DNA of 9,117 nucleotides from the NCBI GenBank assembly GCA_900541475.1, contig UQJV01000058.1, forward strand, positions 1 to 9,117, in the 5' to 3' direction. Below, one piece after another: positions 8,605-9,117 of this stretch (the first letter of the stretch is position 1; the number at the start of each line of letters is the position of its first letter). Source of the DNA: an uncultured Collinsella sp. (lineage in GTDB: Bacteria > Actinomycetota > Coriobacteriia > Coriobacteriales > Coriobacteriaceae). The notes beneath the pieces were generated by a model. The model saw only the letters and a program-made list of their open reading frames with translations. It was not told where the DNA came from and did not search any database. Both the position numbers and the translations under genes were made by a program.

Positions 8605-8642
8605 TTAAAAACGAGGGGCGACGCTTTTGCGTCACCCCTCGT
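8605..8642 (-). terminator. Intrinsic terminator of the right-hand operon
   Basis: On the - strand a 14-base stem (8642-8629 with 8624-8611), with one G-U pair and a four-base loop, is followed by a T5 run. It begins 15 bases after the stop codon of the small secreted protein. This is the clearest intrinsic terminator in the window. Confidence 0.92.
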
Positions 8643-8656
8643 CCCGGCCGGTTGCT

Positions 8657-9001
8657 TTAGTTGTACACACGGTAGTTACACTTGAACTGGGTTATGTGTC
8701 CATAGTTGGAGCGGTACCAACCCGACGTATAGCTGATTGCCTCTGCGCCTAGATAGTCGTAGCCCTTGTTGTAGCGAAGCTGACGGTAGGTCGTGTCGTA
8801 CTCTGCTACGTAAAACGTGTCTCCAGAGAAGGCTTTGTACCGGTCCTTAGCCGTCGAAGCCATGTACGCGGGTTCGACATCGCCTTTCTCCCCGTTGAGC
8901 GCATAGACGGGTGCCGCGATTCCGCATAAAGCCGTTGCCACGAGGATGGCGTAGACAGCCATGCGCGACGCATTGGACTTCAGCTGTTCAAATAGTTTCA
9001 T
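8657..9001 (-). CDS. Small secreted tyrosine-rich protein of unknown function
   Basis: A 114-residue protein that I do not assign to a family. The N-terminus is a convincing Sec signal peptide: basic residues at 2-13 (KLFEQLKSNASR), a hydrophobic core at about 14-30, and a likely cut after the VYA ending at residue 34. The mature part would be about 80 residues with 13 tyrosines (16 percent) and a single cysteine at 108. Tyr and Gly cluster in the second half (RYNKGYDYLG, SGWYRSNYGH). No membrane segment remains after cleavage, and the cysteine in the signal does not sit in a good lipobox. The ATG at 9001 is right, because GGAGG lies eight bases upstream while the in-frame GTG at 9010 overlaps that site. 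It starts one base after the stop of the upstream gene and ends at a strong terminator, so it is the last gene of an operon. A bacteriocin-like or surface-associated peptide is possible but unproven. Confidence 0.75.
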   Translation of the reverse strand: MKLFEQLKSNASRMAVYAILVATALCGIAAPVYALNGEKGDVEPAYMASTAKDRYKAFSGDTFYVAEYDTTYRQLRYNKGYDYLGAEAISYTSGWYRSNYGHITQFKCNYRVYN

Positions 9002-9002
9002 G

Positions 9003-9117
9003 TCATTCACCTCCCTCGTATGTATCGAGGTATTCCTGCTTGAGCGTCTGCGAGGACGACTTGATCTTTTCCACGAGCGTGCCGGCCTCGATGAAGTAGA
9101 ACGAGTTGGTGAGGTCT
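9003..9117 (-). CDS. C-terminal end of an unidentified gene, upstream of the secreted protein
   Basis: The - strand frame from the window edge to a TGA at 9003-9005 gives the last 37 residues, starting DLTNSFYFIEAGTLVEKIKS and ending YEGGE. The fragment is charged and soluble-looking. The FIEAGTLVEKI stretch resembles the region after the H-loop in ABC transporter ATPases, where an IxDGxxVE-type segment is common, but this is too short to be sure. The stop codon is one base before the ATG of the secreted protein, and the GGAGG site for that gene lies inside the last codons. The two genes are therefore translationally linked. If it is an ABC ATPase, the pair would suggest export of, or immunity to, the small Tyr-rich protein. 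Confidence 0.6.
   Translation of the reverse strand, partial: DLTNSFYFIEAGTLVEKIKSSSQTLKQEYLDTYEGGE

Larger units (their letters stand above)
8290..8656. other. Gap between the Tyr-rich protein gene and rpmE
   Basis: The 367 bases hold, from right to left, the terminator of the right-hand operon, a short dyad at 8579-8597, palindrome D, a stretch at about 8403-8458 in which I see nothing, and then the rpmE promoter and leader. Frames open here on both strands pass through palindrome D and have no credible start. Confidence 0.6.

Noticed and set aside
8910..8940. Lipoprotein signal in the small secreted protein
   Set aside because: The cysteine in the hydrophobic stretch has Leu at -1 and lacks a proper lipobox, while VYA at 32-34 makes a better ordinary signal peptidase site.
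8657..9001. Lactococcin 972-like bacteriocin
   Set aside because: Size, signal peptide and aromatic content are suggestive, but I could not match the conserved pattern of that family to the mature sequence.

Overview
The window comes from a moderately GC-rich genome. It looks like a gut actinobacterium of the class Coriobacteriia, and a Collinsella-like organism fits best. This rests on three things: a release factor 2 with actinobacterial GGQG-type sequence and no internal frameshift, a zinc-type ribosomal protein L31 with a long Ala/Glu/Lys tail, and a transketolase split into two genes. The genus is inferred from style, not proven.

Layout. One partial gene on the + strand (1-282) runs into the window from the left and meets a convergent block of - strand genes at a strong 11-bp hairpin. 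Reading the - strand from right to left, the order is: the end of an unidentified gene (9117-9003); a small secreted tyrosine-rich protein one base downstream (9001-8657) with a textbook terminator; rpmE for L31 (8289-7864) with a structured leader and its own terminator; secA (7522-4715); prfB, overlapping the secA stop codon by one base (4715-3567); a YitT-family membrane protein (3400-2510) behind tandem hairpins and an attenuator-like leader; then the transketolase pair tktN (2199-1369) and tktC (1367-426), one base apart.

How the genes work together. Most of the window is housekeeping. L31 and RF2 serve translation, and SecA drives protein export. The two transketolase halves form one thiamine-diphosphate enzyme of the pentose phosphate pathway. 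The YitT protein is a membrane protein of unknown function. The small Tyr-rich exported protein and the gene feeding into it look like an accessory operon cut by the window edge.

The less ordinary material lies mostly in the gaps and in details of the translation proteins. Three intergenic gaps (2200-2509, 7523-7863, 8290-8656) each hold at least one large imperfect palindrome built around a CCGTCCCC/GGGGACGG core, or a relative of it. They look like a dispersed REP/BIME-like family. RF2 carries Ser-Pro-Thr where the family normally has the stop-codon-reading tripeptide Ser-Pro-Phe. L31 is about twice its usual length. The yitT leader places a hairpin and a T6 tract directly against the ribosome binding site. 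I found no CRISPR array, tRNA, rRNA or intact insertion sequence.
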